Of a stretch of 64,000 nucleotides of DNA, positions 52,192-60,688 are shown one piece after another (within the stretch, counting starts at the first letter, position 1; the number at the start of each line of letters is the position of its first letter). Position numbers and translations under genes: made by a program. The notes below the pieces were generated by a model that worked only from the letters and a program-made list of their open reading frames with translations, had not been told where the DNA came from and did no database searches. This DNA is from Sphingobacteriaceae bacterium (GTDB lineage: Bacteria; Bacteroidota; Bacteroidia; B-17B0; Aurantibacillaceae): assembly GCA_016715905.1 (NCBI GenBank), contig JADJXI010000003.1:496001-560000 (forward strand), in the 5' to 3' direction.

Positions 52192-53461
52192 TAAAGATTC
52201 AACAGTATTTAAACTCATCAAAGAAGAATTACATCGCCAAACAAACGGGATAGAATTAATTGCCAGTGAAAATTATGTAAGTGATCAGGTAATGAAAGCA
52301 ATGGGCAGTGTGTTAACAAACAAATATGCCGAAGGATTGCCATTTAAAAGATATTATGGGGGATGTGAGGTAGTTGACCAGGTAGAACAATTAGCCATTG
52401 ACAGAGCTAAACAACTATACGGTGCGGCTTGGGTAAATGTGCAACCGCATTCCGGAGCGCAGGCTAATGCCGCCGTAATTTTAGCCTGTTTAAAACCAGG
52501 CGATACGATATTAGGACTAGATTTATCTCACGGCGGACATTTAACACATGGTTCACCGGTAAATTTTTCGGGAAAAACATATCGGGCTACATTTTATGGG
52601 GTAGATAGAGAAAGTGGAAAGATTGATTGTGAAAATGTAGCAGAAATAGCCAGAAGAGAAAAACCTAAAATGATTATTTGCGGAGCAAGTGCCTATTCTC
52701 GCGATTTTGATTATAAGCGATTGAGAGAAATTGCTGATGAGGTAAATGCTATTTTATTGGCCGATATTTCTCACCCCAGTGGTTTAATTGCTAAAGGAAT
52801 TCTGAATGACCCTTTACCGCATTGTCACGTTATCACATCAACCACGCATAAAACATTAAGAGGACCAAGAGGGGGCATGATTATGATGGGCCAAGATTTT
52901 GAAAATCCGTTTGGAGAGCGAACACCTAAAGGTGAATTAAAAATGATGAGCAACGTGTTGGATATGGCTGTATTCCCTGGTACTCAGGGCGGTCCGCTGG
53001 AGCACGTTATAGCTGCAAAGGCAGTGGCTTATCACGAGGCTTTATCGGATGATTATTTAAAGTATTGTATACAAGTTGTAAAAAATGCGGCTACTATGTC
53101 AAATGCATTTAAAGAATTGGGTTACAATATTGTTTCCAAAGGAACAGACAATCATATGTTTTTAATCGACTTAAGAAATAAAAATTTAACCGGTAAAGAC
53201 GGCTTAGCTGCATTGGAAAAAGTAAATATTACAGTGAATAAAAACATGGTTCCGTTTGATGATAAGTCGGCTTTTGTGACTTCCGGAATTAGAATTGGGT
53301 CAGCTGCTATAACCACTCGCGGTTTAAAAGAAAAAGATTGCATTAAAATTGTGGAATTACTTGATCAAGTACTAATGAAACGAGATAATGATACCGAATT
53401 AGCAAAAATTAAAAAGAAGGTAAATACCATGATGGTTAAATACCCTCTTTTTAAAGCTTGA
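52184..53461 (+). CDS. glyA: Serine hydroxymethyltransferase
   Basis: 425 aa, normal GlyA length. PLP-enzyme motifs: GIELIASENYVS (N-terminal), YYGGCEVVDQVE, NVQPHSGAQANAAV, and STTHKTLRGPRGG with the PLP lysine. It interconverts serine and glycine with tetrahydrofolate. Its ATG overlaps the end of the exosortase-associated gene, which suggests one transcript with the sorting cassette. Confidence 0.96.
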   Translation: MISKDSTVFKLIKEELHRQTNGIELIASENYVSDQVMKAMGSVLTNKYAEGLPFKRYYGGCEVVDQVEQLAIDRAKQLYGAAWVNVQPHSGAQANAAVILACLKPGDTILGLDLSHGGHLTHGSPVNFSGKTYRATFYGVDRESGKIDCENVAEIARREKPKMIICGASAYSRDFDYKRLREIADEVNAILLADISHPSGLIAKGILNDPLPHCHVITSTTHKTLRGPRGGMIMMGQDFENPFGERTPKGELKMMSNVLDMAVFPGTQGGPLEHVIAAKAVAYHEALSDDYLKYCIQVVKNAATMSNAFKELGYNIVSKGTDNHMFLIDLRNKNLTGKDGLAALEKVNITVNKNMVPFDDKSAFVTSGIRIGSAAITTRGLKEKDCIKIVELLDQVLMKRDNDTELAKIKKKVNTMMVKYPLFKA

Positions 53462-53470
53462 TTTTAGTTT

Positions 53471-54322
53471 TCAAATCTCAAAACTTTTTTGAACCACTTG
53501 TTCGCCATTTTCTGTTTTAAGTTCAATGGTATATTTGCCTTTAGCCATCCCTTTTACCGGAAGCTTTAAGTCATAAATTGTATTTGACTTTAAACTCCAT
53601 TGTCTGATTATTTTACAAACTTCCCGCCCTTTTTTATCAAACACATGCAAGGTGGTGTAGCTATCTTTTGGAATGATATAATTAAACTGACCGCTTAATT
53701 CAGTTGCAAAATTTTGCATCACTCCACTTTGATAAACCAAAGTTTTAGTTTCTAAAGAATACCAGGGCAACTCTTCACCTTTTAAGGTACAAACCAGATT
53801 TCTTAATTTTTTAACGAGCGTATCCACTTTAGAATAGACTTGCGCACTGGGTTGTTGATCGCTTAAGGCCCATATCGCCTGTTGTGTAACATTATTATCA
53901 AATTGATTTGAATTAAGAAATCTGGCCAGGGTTACCAAACTGCTATCTCCTAAATTATTTAAGCCGTATTTGGCATTTTTCTTAGGACAATGATTACTGG
54001 CCTGGCAACAATATCCATAAACCGGAACCCATTTTTGTTCTTTCTTTTTAAGTACAATAATTTCCTGGCGGGTGATTAAGATATCCTGATCCTTTTCTTC
54101 GAGTGAATTTAATCTACGTCCTGCTTCAATTAAAATAAATAAGGAATCCGAACTCATATTAATCAAATTCATTTGAATGCAAAAGCCCTGGTATCCGCCT
54201 AAACTATTAGCGCTTGCTTTAATGTAGTGTTCATCCAAAGCTTTCTGTAATTTCATTTTTAAATGTTTTGCATTAGCCAATGCCGAACAAATCATTAGTG
54301 TTATTAAAATTGCTTTTTTCAT
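53471..54322 (-). CDS. Secreted protein of unknown function
   Basis: 283 aa with a signal peptide (MKKAILITLMICSALANA). A middle region has CCQASNHCPKK, a Cys-rich stretch, and the C-terminal 70 residues resemble a FlgD/Por-tail-like Ig strand set (VFDKKGREVCKII, KGKYTIELKTENGE). Preceded by an unusually good Shine-Dalgarno (GAGGAGG). The ends are convergent with glyA, 9 bases apart. No family recognised. Confidence 0.6.
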   Translation of the reverse strand: MKKAILITLMICSALANAKHLKMKLQKALDEHYIKASANSLGGYQGFCIQMNLINMSSDSLFILIEAGRRLNSLEEKDQDILITRQEIIVLKKKEQKWVPVYGYCCQASNHCPKKNAKYGLNNLGDSSLVTLARFLNSNQFDNNVTQQAIWALSDQQPSAQVYSKVDTLVKKLRNLVCTLKGEELPWYSLETKTLVYQSGVMQNFATELSGQFNYIIPKDSYTTLHVFDKKGREVCKIIRQWSLKSNTIYDLKLPVKGMAKGKYTIELKTENGEQVVQKSFEI

Positions 54323-54326
54323 TTTT

Positions 54327-54333
54327 CCTCCTC
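54327..54333 (-). promoter_or_regulatory. Strong Shine-Dalgarno (GAGGAGG)
   Basis: On the minus strand GAGGAGG lies four bases before the ATG at 54322. Most other starts in this window lack such a motif, so it is unusual. Confidence 0.7.
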
Positions 54334-54406
54334 TTTTACAAATAACTTAGGTTTTAAACTTTGGTTACAAAAATTAATTTTTGTAATTTTCTAATCTTAT
54401 CTAAGC

Positions 54407-55639
54407 ATGGAAAGATTCACAGGTATTATCGGTATAGTTGTCATTTTTGCAATAGCATTTTTGATGTCTAATAATAAAAAGGCCATTAATTTGCGATTGG
54501 TATTTAGTGGTCTTGCCCTACAAATATTAATTGCCATATTGGTTTTAAAAGTTCCTTTTATCACAAACTTCTTTGCTTTATTGGGAAGGGGGATGGCTAA
54601 AATTGAGCAATTTGCCACCCAAGGTGCAGCTTTCGTTTACGGGGGAATAATGGTAGACACGCATGATGGGGGAGCGGCTGCATTTGGAATGAAACACACC
54701 TTTGTTTTTGCGTTTAGTGTTACGGCAACAATTATTTTAGTTTGTGTTTTGGTAGCAATATTATATCATATTGGCATTATGCAACGAGTAGTTGCTGTTA
54801 TTGCCCGAGCTATGAATTTTGTGATGCGGGCAAGTGGGGCAGAAGCGCTAAGTAATATTGCCAGTGCTTTTGTTGGACAAGTAGAAGCACAAGTGATGAT
54901 ACGTCCTTATTTACCCACAATGACTAAAAGTGAATTACTTTCATCGATGGCCGGCAGTATGGCTTGCATTGCCGGAGGAATATTAATTGTGTATGTGAAT
55001 ATGGGTGCCAAGGCTGAGTATTTACTCACGGCAAGTTTAATGGCAGCTCCCGCCGCTTTGGTTATTTCCAAAATAATTTATCCCGAAACGGAAGAGCCGG
55101 TGACAAAAGGAAGAGTGAAACTTGAAGTAAAAAAAGAACATACCAATTTAATAGATGCGATTTCGCACGGAGCATCCGATGGTATGAAGATTGCTATAAA
55201 TGTAATTGCTATGTTAATTGGATTTATTGCTTTGATTGCATTTATCAATTATGGTTTAGGGAAAATTTACCCCGAACTTTCCTTAGACTATATTTTCGGA
55301 AAATTATTTTATCCATTAGCTTGGTCGATGGGAGTACCTTTGGATGATGTACAGCAAGTAGCTACTTTAATGGGACAAAAAATCACCATCAATGAATTTG
55401 TGGCCTTTGATACTATGACTCATCATTTGGCAAAACCGTTAAGTGAAAAAGGATTGATTATTGCCAGTTTTGCCATTTGCGGTTTTGCAAATTTTGCTTC
55501 CGTGGGCATGCAAATTGGGGGTATAGGAGCGCTTGTTCCGGAGCGCAGAGCAGATTTGGCCAAACTAGGCATTCGAGCCTTAATCAGTGGCACGCTGGCC
55601 AGTTATTTATCGGCTACGATTGCGGGAATGCTGATCTGA
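54407..55639 (+). CDS. CNT-family nucleoside transporter
   Basis: 410 aa, about ten membrane helices. Signature regions VGQVEAQVMIRPYLPTMTKSEL (core motif, QVEAQ where most have QTEAP) and NEFVAF, and ICGFANFASVGMQIGG. CNT carriers import nucleosides with sodium or protons. Likely monocistronic. The start is the ATG at 54407. Confidence 0.9.
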   Translation: MERFTGIIGIVVIFAIAFLMSNNKKAINLRLVFSGLALQILIAILVLKVPFITNFFALLGRGMAKIEQFATQGAAFVYGGIMVDTHDGGAAAFGMKHTFVFAFSVTATIILVCVLVAILYHIGIMQRVVAVIARAMNFVMRASGAEALSNIASAFVGQVEAQVMIRPYLPTMTKSELLSSMAGSMACIAGGILIVYVNMGAKAEYLLTASLMAAPAALVISKIIYPETEEPVTKGRVKLEVKKEHTNLIDAISHGASDGMKIAINVIAMLIGFIALIAFINYGLGKIYPELSLDYIFGKLFYPLAWSMGVPLDDVQQVATLMGQKITINEFVAFDTMTHHLAKPLSEKGLIIASFAICGFANFASVGMQIGGIGALVPERRADLAKLGIRALISGTLASYLSATIAGMLI

Positions 55640-55660
55640 ATTTTACCAAAACAAATCTTT

Positions 55661-56254
55661 TTATTGCTTGGACAAAGATTCTATAAACAAAGAATTTATT
55701 TTGTACATTTTATTTAGCGAGTCGTAAGCATTGATGTTTCTGTTGTTGATTTGGGTATCCATTAATTTATGAAAGGTCTTATTCGTGGGATATGCTTTCT
55801 TAAGATTAGATACATTTAATGGTTTTATTACGCTACCCGGCTCCGTGCTAAAAAAGAATGCATCACTGGAGCTACCCGCCTTTTCAGTAAACATAAGTTG
55901 CTCTTGGAAATACAAATAAATTTTACCTGCTTCTACTAATTGAAATTCCATATTCTCATAAAAACGAAATGTGCGATCGTGACAATCTTTAAAACCGTAA
56001 ACCTGATTTTTTTGTAATCGAAATTTCTCTCCCTGATAGTAAACATCAAAATAAGGCTTGGTGAAAAAATTAAATAGTTTTATTTTTTGTTTCTCTGTTG
56101 AACAATCAATGTCATACATGAGTTTTCCTTTTTTAAAATCATCCGTGGTTAAGTAAACTCCTCCCATGGTTTCTGAAGTATCTTTTTGAGAGAAAATTGG
56201 ATTATTGAAACAGGATAAAATAACTATCCAATAAATAAAATGTTGCTTAATCAT
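55661..56254 (-). CDS. Secreted protein of unknown function
   Basis: 197 aa with a signal peptide ending near NPIFSQ. The rest is beta-rich with aromatic residues (MYDIDCSTEKQKIKLF, YYQGEKFRLQKNQVYGFKDC) and no recognised family. It is convergent with the CNT gene, 21 bases apart. May be a periplasmic or outer-membrane-associated protein. Confidence 0.55.
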   Translation of the reverse strand: MIKQHFIYWIVILSCFNNPIFSQKDTSETMGGVYLTTDDFKKGKLMYDIDCSTEKQKIKLFNFFTKPYFDVYYQGEKFRLQKNQVYGFKDCHDRTFRFYENMEFQLVEAGKIYLYFQEQLMFTEKAGSSSDAFFFSTEPGSVIKPLNVSNLKKAYPTNKTFHKLMDTQINNRNINAYDSLNKMYKINSLFIESLSKQ

Positions 56255-56575
56255 AATTAAATTTCAAGTAAAAGTATATAGATTTCGCTCAAATCAAAAT
56301 GATGTGCTGCAGGCCTTGAGTTGACTTTCGTCATCCATTATGTTAGAATAAATAAAACCTCAGGGTTGTGGAACTGATCTGCCAAATTAGATTTTCGGGT
56401 ATCAATTAGTGACACCTTATGTGGTTATATCGGCTAAAATTGTGGGGATATTCGTTTCATTCAAGAGCCATAAATCAAAGCTGGCGCTTTATTTTGAATA
56501 TTTATGTGCTCTTAGGCTAATACTGTCATTAATTTACCTAATTTTATGTTGGTTAGATTAATAACCAATTGGTTT
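56255..56575. other. 321-bp intergenic region, no gene seen
   Basis: Divergent promoter space between the two secreted-protein genes. No exact TAnnTTTG box, stem-loop or repeat was found; an ATG at 56546 in frame with the T9SS gene is an alternative start (10 codons longer). Confidence 0.5.
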
Positions 56576-57634
56576 ATGAAATTCATTTTAATATTCATAG
56601 TTTTTCTTTCATTGAATGCTTATACTCAAACTTGTAATCTTGGGAATTACCTTACTGCCTACAGAATTCCGGTTGCCGCGTACCCTTATTTCAGTGTAGG
56701 TTCCGGAATAACGGTGTCTGTTCAAACCAACTGTGGTACTTTAAGTAACACCTCTTATAATTGCGGAGGTAGTTTATATGCTGGATCTAGTCCGGCTTGG
56801 TGGTTGAATTCTGCTGCCCAGTATATTCGCTTCACTTTTTCTGCTCCGGTAAGTTATTTTACCATTTTAGTAAATGGTACCAATAACACTGAAGTTTTTT
56901 ATTTTGCTGCTGCTACAGGTGCAATAACTATTTCCGATTATTGCACTCCTGACTTTACATCGGTTGGGGCAACAGTTACAGATAATGCAATTCCTGCGAA
57001 TGGTTCAATTTTTACTTCCAACAATATTGTAGGATCTACCACATATACCATTACGCATAATGGATTGGGGTCTGGTTCTCGCGTAACATTATTAGATTGT
57101 TTTGTACCTACTATTTTACCTATTGAATTAATTTCGTTTTCCGCTGAATGTGTTGCAAAAAATGTTGTAAATCTGAAATGGGAAACAGCAAGTGAAAATG
57201 CTAATAAGTTTTTTACTGTAGAGCGGAGTTTTGACGCTGAGATTTGGGAAGAAATTCAAAATATAAAATCAGAAGGTAACAGCAGTCAACGACAAATTTA
57301 TTCTTATATAGATTCCCCACATGATGCCACAAATTTGTATTATCGATTGCGACAAACCGATTTGGACGGGAATTACAAACATTTTGCACCGGTGAGTGTG
57401 GTTAATTGTTTTAACAAAGATATTGTTTCTATTTATCCCAATCCGGCTAATGACGAAATTACAATTACAGGCGAGAATCTTAACGAAATAAAAATTTATA
57501 ACGGGTTAGGCTTTGAAATTAAAAGAATTTTGACTCATGCGGAAAAATCAACAAAGATTAATATTAAAGATTTGCCTAAGGGATTTTATTATATAAACAT
57601 CGGTGAAAAAAGTTATAAGCTTACAAAAGAATAA
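56576..57634 (+). CDS. Type IX secretion cargo protein
   Basis: 352 aa with signal peptide (MKFILIFIVFLSLNAYTQ). The middle has a beta-sandwich with a Cys pair region and a typical Bacteroidota linker (LPIELISFSAEC, LKWETASENANKFFTVERS, RLRQTDLDGNY). The last 75 residues form a T9SS type A sorting domain (SIYPNPANDEITITGENL to NIGEKSYKLTKE). Exported to the cell surface by type IX secretion. Substrate or role unknown. Confidence 0.85.
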   Translation: MKFILIFIVFLSLNAYTQTCNLGNYLTAYRIPVAAYPYFSVGSGITVSVQTNCGTLSNTSYNCGGSLYAGSSPAWWLNSAAQYIRFTFSAPVSYFTILVNGTNNTEVFYFAAATGAITISDYCTPDFTSVGATVTDNAIPANGSIFTSNNIVGSTTYTITHNGLGSGSRVTLLDCFVPTILPIELISFSAECVAKNVVNLKWETASENANKFFTVERSFDAEIWEEIQNIKSEGNSSQRQIYSYIDSPHDATNLYYRLRQTDLDGNYKHFAPVSVVNCFNKDIVSIYPNPANDEITITGENLNEIKIYNGLGFEIKRILTHAEKSTKINIKDLPKGFYYINIGEKSYKLTKE

Positions 57635-57636
57635 AA

Positions 57637-58038
57637 ATGAAAAATAAATTATATATATATTTCAGATTTTTAACCTTGAAGTTTTTTGTTCTTTCAGTAT
57701 TTTTCATAAAACTGAATGAGTGTAATGCGCAGAGTTTAAATGCAACGTTTAAATATTCCCGAGCAGAGTATCAGCATACGGAAAAACTTATTCGTTTAAG
57801 TTTTAAAGATGAAACAGGTGAGGTTTTTTATTTTCATATTTTGAAAAACGAAAATATAGATGGAAAAGAAAATTTGTATAATATTATTACTCCTATTGAC
57901 ACTAACCTAATTTCTATAAATGTAACAAATCAAAATTTGATTGGTAAAATGATTCGGATTAAATACGATCCAATAAATGAGATAGATCCGGCAAACCCTT
58001 ATTGTTGCTACAAAATCCGCTCATTTAAAATACTTTGA
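57637..58038 (+). CDS. Small secreted protein of unknown function
   Basis: 133 aa with a hydrophobic N-terminus (about residues 13-32). It follows the T9SS cargo gene by two bases, so probably co-transcribed. Contains NPYCCYKIRS near the end. No family recognised. Confidence 0.5.
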   Translation: MKNKLYIYFRFLTLKFFVLSVFFIKLNECNAQSLNATFKYSRAEYQHTEKLIRLSFKDETGEVFYFHILKNENIDGKENLYNIITPIDTNLISINVTNQNLIGKMIRIKYDPINEIDPANPYCCYKIRSFKIL

Positions 58039-58078
58039 AAAGTTAACTGAAAATTAAGTTTAATGTATTTTTTAGAAA

Positions 58079-59002
58079 TTACTTTTGTGTAATAAATTTC
58101 AAATTCCGTTTCAAGCCCTTGTGTTTAGTTCGTTTTACCGCTGAATTTTTAAATATTACTTGAAAAGTTTCTTCTGTTATTTCCTCCCACTGCTCTTTAG
58201 TAAATGAAAGTAAGTTTCTAGAGTCGTTGAACAAAGGCTCGTGATGAGTTGTTGAAAAACGATTCCATGGACAAACATCCTGGCATACATCGCAACCAAA
58301 AACCCAATTATCCATTTTGTTTTTGAATTCTTGCGGAATTTCGTTTTTTAATTCTATCGTTAAATAGGAAATACATTTGCTTCCGTCAACCAAATAGGGT
58401 TCTATAATTGCCTCGGTGGGACAAGCATCTATACATTTTGTACAGGTGCCGCAATAATCTTTGATAGGCTGATCATATTCGAGTTGTAAATCAACCAGGA
58501 TTTCAGCAATGAAAAAAAATGATCCGTTTTCTTTTGTAATTAAATTAGAATTTTTTCCTATCCAACCTAATCCACTTTTGGCTGCCCAAACTTTGTCCAT
58601 TACCGGAGCACTGTCTACAAAAACTCTTCCGTTAAAATCGCCAATCTGATCTTTAAGTTTAGTTAGTAATTCTTTCAATTTGTTTTTAATAATTTCATGG
58701 TAGTCTTCTCCATAAGCATATTTTGAAATTTTAGGTGAGCCTTCAATTTGTTTTTCTTCGGGAAAATAGTTGTATAGTAATGAAATTACAGATTTGCAGT
58801 TTTCTACTAAAAGAGCGGGATTGGTTCTTTTATCAAAATAATTCTCCATGTACTTCATTTCACCATGCCGATTATTTTTTAACCACGTTTCTAATTGAGC
58901 AGCTTCCTTCTCCAGAAAAACAGATTTGCTAATGCCACAAAAATCAAAACCGGCTAGTTTCGCTTCTTTTTTAATTAATTGTGTTAGTTTTTCTCTATCC
59001 AT
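58079..59002 (-). CDS. queG: Epoxyqueuosine reductase QueG
   Basis: 307 aa. The two 4Fe-4S cluster regions are CGTCTKCIDACPTEAI and CDVCQDVCPWNR; FDFCGIS opens the N-terminal cobalamin-binding part. It performs the last step of queuosine synthesis, reducing epoxyqueuosine in the tRNA anticodon; tRNA-Tyr(GTA) in this window is one natural substrate type. It is alone on the minus strand and convergent with 57637, 40 bases apart. Confidence 0.94.
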   Translation of the reverse strand: MDREKLTQLIKKEAKLAGFDFCGISKSVFLEKEAAQLETWLKNNRHGEMKYMENYFDKRTNPALLVENCKSVISLLYNYFPEEKQIEGSPKISKYAYGEDYHEIIKNKLKELLTKLKDQIGDFNGRVFVDSAPVMDKVWAAKSGLGWIGKNSNLITKENGSFFFIAEILVDLQLEYDQPIKDYCGTCTKCIDACPTEAIIEPYLVDGSKCISYLTIELKNEIPQEFKNKMDNWVFGCDVCQDVCPWNRFSTTHHEPLFNDSRNLLSFTKEQWEEITEETFQVIFKNSAVKRTKHKGLKRNLKFITQK

Positions 59003-59168
59003 TTGTCTGAATTCGTGTAATATTAATTATTATTGAGAGAATGGGTTACTTTTTTAATTTATTGGTATGAATGGTGAATATGAATTATTTTCGGACTCTA
59101 AATCGTTTAAATTAATGTATTTAACAATTATTTAATCGACCAAATACCTAAAAATAACGATTAATAAG

Positions 59169-59176
59169 TAAATTTG
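59169..59176 (+). promoter_or_regulatory. Candidate -7 box TAAATTTG for phaE
   Basis: Exact TAnnTTTG match 78 bases before the phaE ATG. The leader would be about 70 bases. No clear -33 element seen. Confidence 0.45.
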
Positions 59177-59254
59177 CACCGGAATTCTGAATTTGATATA
59201 AATAACTGAATTTCATTAAATTACTGTAAAAACATAAAATTAAAACAAGATAAA

Positions 59255-60610
59255 ATGACAAAGACAGAAAATCCACTAATTGACAGCATCGTTGAAACTC
59301 AAACTAATTTCATAAATAATTGGGTTGATTCAGCTAAAAAATTTCAATCTGCTTTTAGCAACGGAAACATGAACGGACAAGGACAATCTATTTACAATGA
59401 TTGGTTGGAAAAGCAAATGCAAATTTTAAATGGCATGAAAGAAAGTTCAAATAATTTATTTAACTCTACTTCAAATTCTAATCCGCAAGATTTTTTCAAA
59501 AATTGGTTTAACCAACAAGCTGATTTTTCAAAACAAATGGCTGATTTTAATCAAAGTATTTTTAACAGCTACTCTAATTTTGGTAAACCAGCGCAAGATT
59601 ATATGAGCAATTTTGGTAATGCCAATAATGCATTCACCAATATTTACAATTCATGGGTTCAAACTTTGAATTCAACTTATGATGTAATGAGCAAGAACAT
59701 GAACGGTGCGTTTAACAAAGACGTTTTCAGTAATTTTGTTCAAGGCAATCAATTGTATACTAAAATGCAAGCATTCTTTCAGCCGATGATTGATGCTGCT
59801 AAAAACGGGCAATTTAATTTTGAATCTTTCAAATCTTATTTTACTCCTGAAAATTATCAGAACCTTTCTAAGCAATTGTTTAGCAATTTATATCAAGGGC
59901 CGGATTTAAAAGAAGTTTATGACAATGGTATTAACCAATTGCAAAAGTTTTTCACTTCAAATCATAATTTAAGCAAAGAGTACTTTGAACAAATTTCAAA
60001 AATGAAGAATGAATTCCCTCAATTATTTTCAGGGAATTTTGAAAAGGTAAAAGAATTATACGGTCAGGTAAATAATGTGTTTGGTAAAACATTTGAACCT
60101 TTATTGAAAGTAGTAAGTCCGGGTAAAGAAAAAGAAAATATTGAAGCTACCATTACTTTAATGGATAAATTAGCTGAGTATACTATCAAACAATCAGAAT
60201 TACAAGCCTTATTACATAGCACTACACAAGCCAGTATCGAAAAAGTGGCTAAGGATTTTGCTGAGAAATTTAAAACGCCTGAATCTTTAACAAAGATGCC
60301 AAATACGCAGGAATTATATAACGAGTGGATTAGCGTGAATGAGAAATTATTTACAGATCTTTTTGCAAGTGATGAATTTAGCAAAGTAAAAGGTGCAGCA
60401 TTAAATTTAAGTATGGATGTTAAAAAACAATTTCAAACTCAGTTTGAGCAGGTTTTTGAAAATTTCCCGGTTGTTTTTAAATCAGAAACAGAGGAATTAC
60501 ACAAAAGTATTTATGACTTAAAGAAGCAAGTAAAAGAACTTCAGAATAAATTAGCTATTGCAACTAATGATTCTGACGAGGAGAAATCTTCAAAAACTCG
60601 TAAAAAATAG
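59255..60610 (+). CDS. phaE: Polyhydroxyalkanoate synthase subunit PhaE-like
   Basis: 451 aa, longer than the roughly 360 of typical PhaE because of an Asn/Gln/Phe-rich N-terminal half. The C-terminal 130 residues show the PhaE pattern: YNEWISVNEKLFTDL, FPVVFKSETEELHKSIYDLKKQVKELQNKL, ending in a coiled coil. PhaE is the non-catalytic subunit that activates PhaC. The catalytic subunit gene is 1.9 kb downstream (62522). A terminator follows at 60631. Confidence 0.8.
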   Translation: MTKTENPLIDSIVETQTNFINNWVDSAKKFQSAFSNGNMNGQGQSIYNDWLEKQMQILNGMKESSNNLFNSTSNSNPQDFFKNWFNQQADFSKQMADFNQSIFNSYSNFGKPAQDYMSNFGNANNAFTNIYNSWVQTLNSTYDVMSKNMNGAFNKDVFSNFVQGNQLYTKMQAFFQPMIDAAKNGQFNFESFKSYFTPENYQNLSKQLFSNLYQGPDLKEVYDNGINQLQKFFTSNHNLSKEYFEQISKMKNEFPQLFSGNFEKVKELYGQVNNVFGKTFEPLLKVVSPGKEKENIEATITLMDKLAEYTIKQSELQALLHSTTQASIEKVAKDFAEKFKTPESLTKMPNTQELYNEWISVNEKLFTDLFASDEFSKVKGAALNLSMDVKKQFQTQFEQVFENFPVVFKSETEELHKSIYDLKKQVKELQNKLAIATNDSDEEKSSKTRKK

Positions 60611-60630
60611 TACTTATAGCTAGAACCCTA

Positions 60631-60667
60631 AAGGCCGTCCATTGTGTTTGTTGGACGGCCTTTTTTT
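60631..60667 (+). terminator. Rho-independent terminator after phaE
   Basis: AAGGCCGTCCA (60631-60641) and TGGACGGCCTT (60652-60662) form a perfect 11-bp GC-rich stem with a 10-base loop followed by seven T (60661-60667). The best terminator in the window. Confidence 0.93.
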
Positions 60668-60672
60668 ATTTT

Positions 60673-60680
60673 TAAATTTG
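60673..60680 (+). promoter_or_regulatory. Candidate -7 box TAAATTTG before the membrane gene
   Basis: Exact TAnnTTTG match nine bases before the ATG at 60689 and just after the terminator, so the next gene could start its own nearly leaderless transcript. Confidence 0.35.
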
Positions 60681-60688
60681 AAACAAAC

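Noticed and set aside
60644..60688. 15-codon extension of the membrane gene after phaE
   Set aside because: It would translate through the phaE terminator stem, and the ATG at 60689 follows a promoter-like box.
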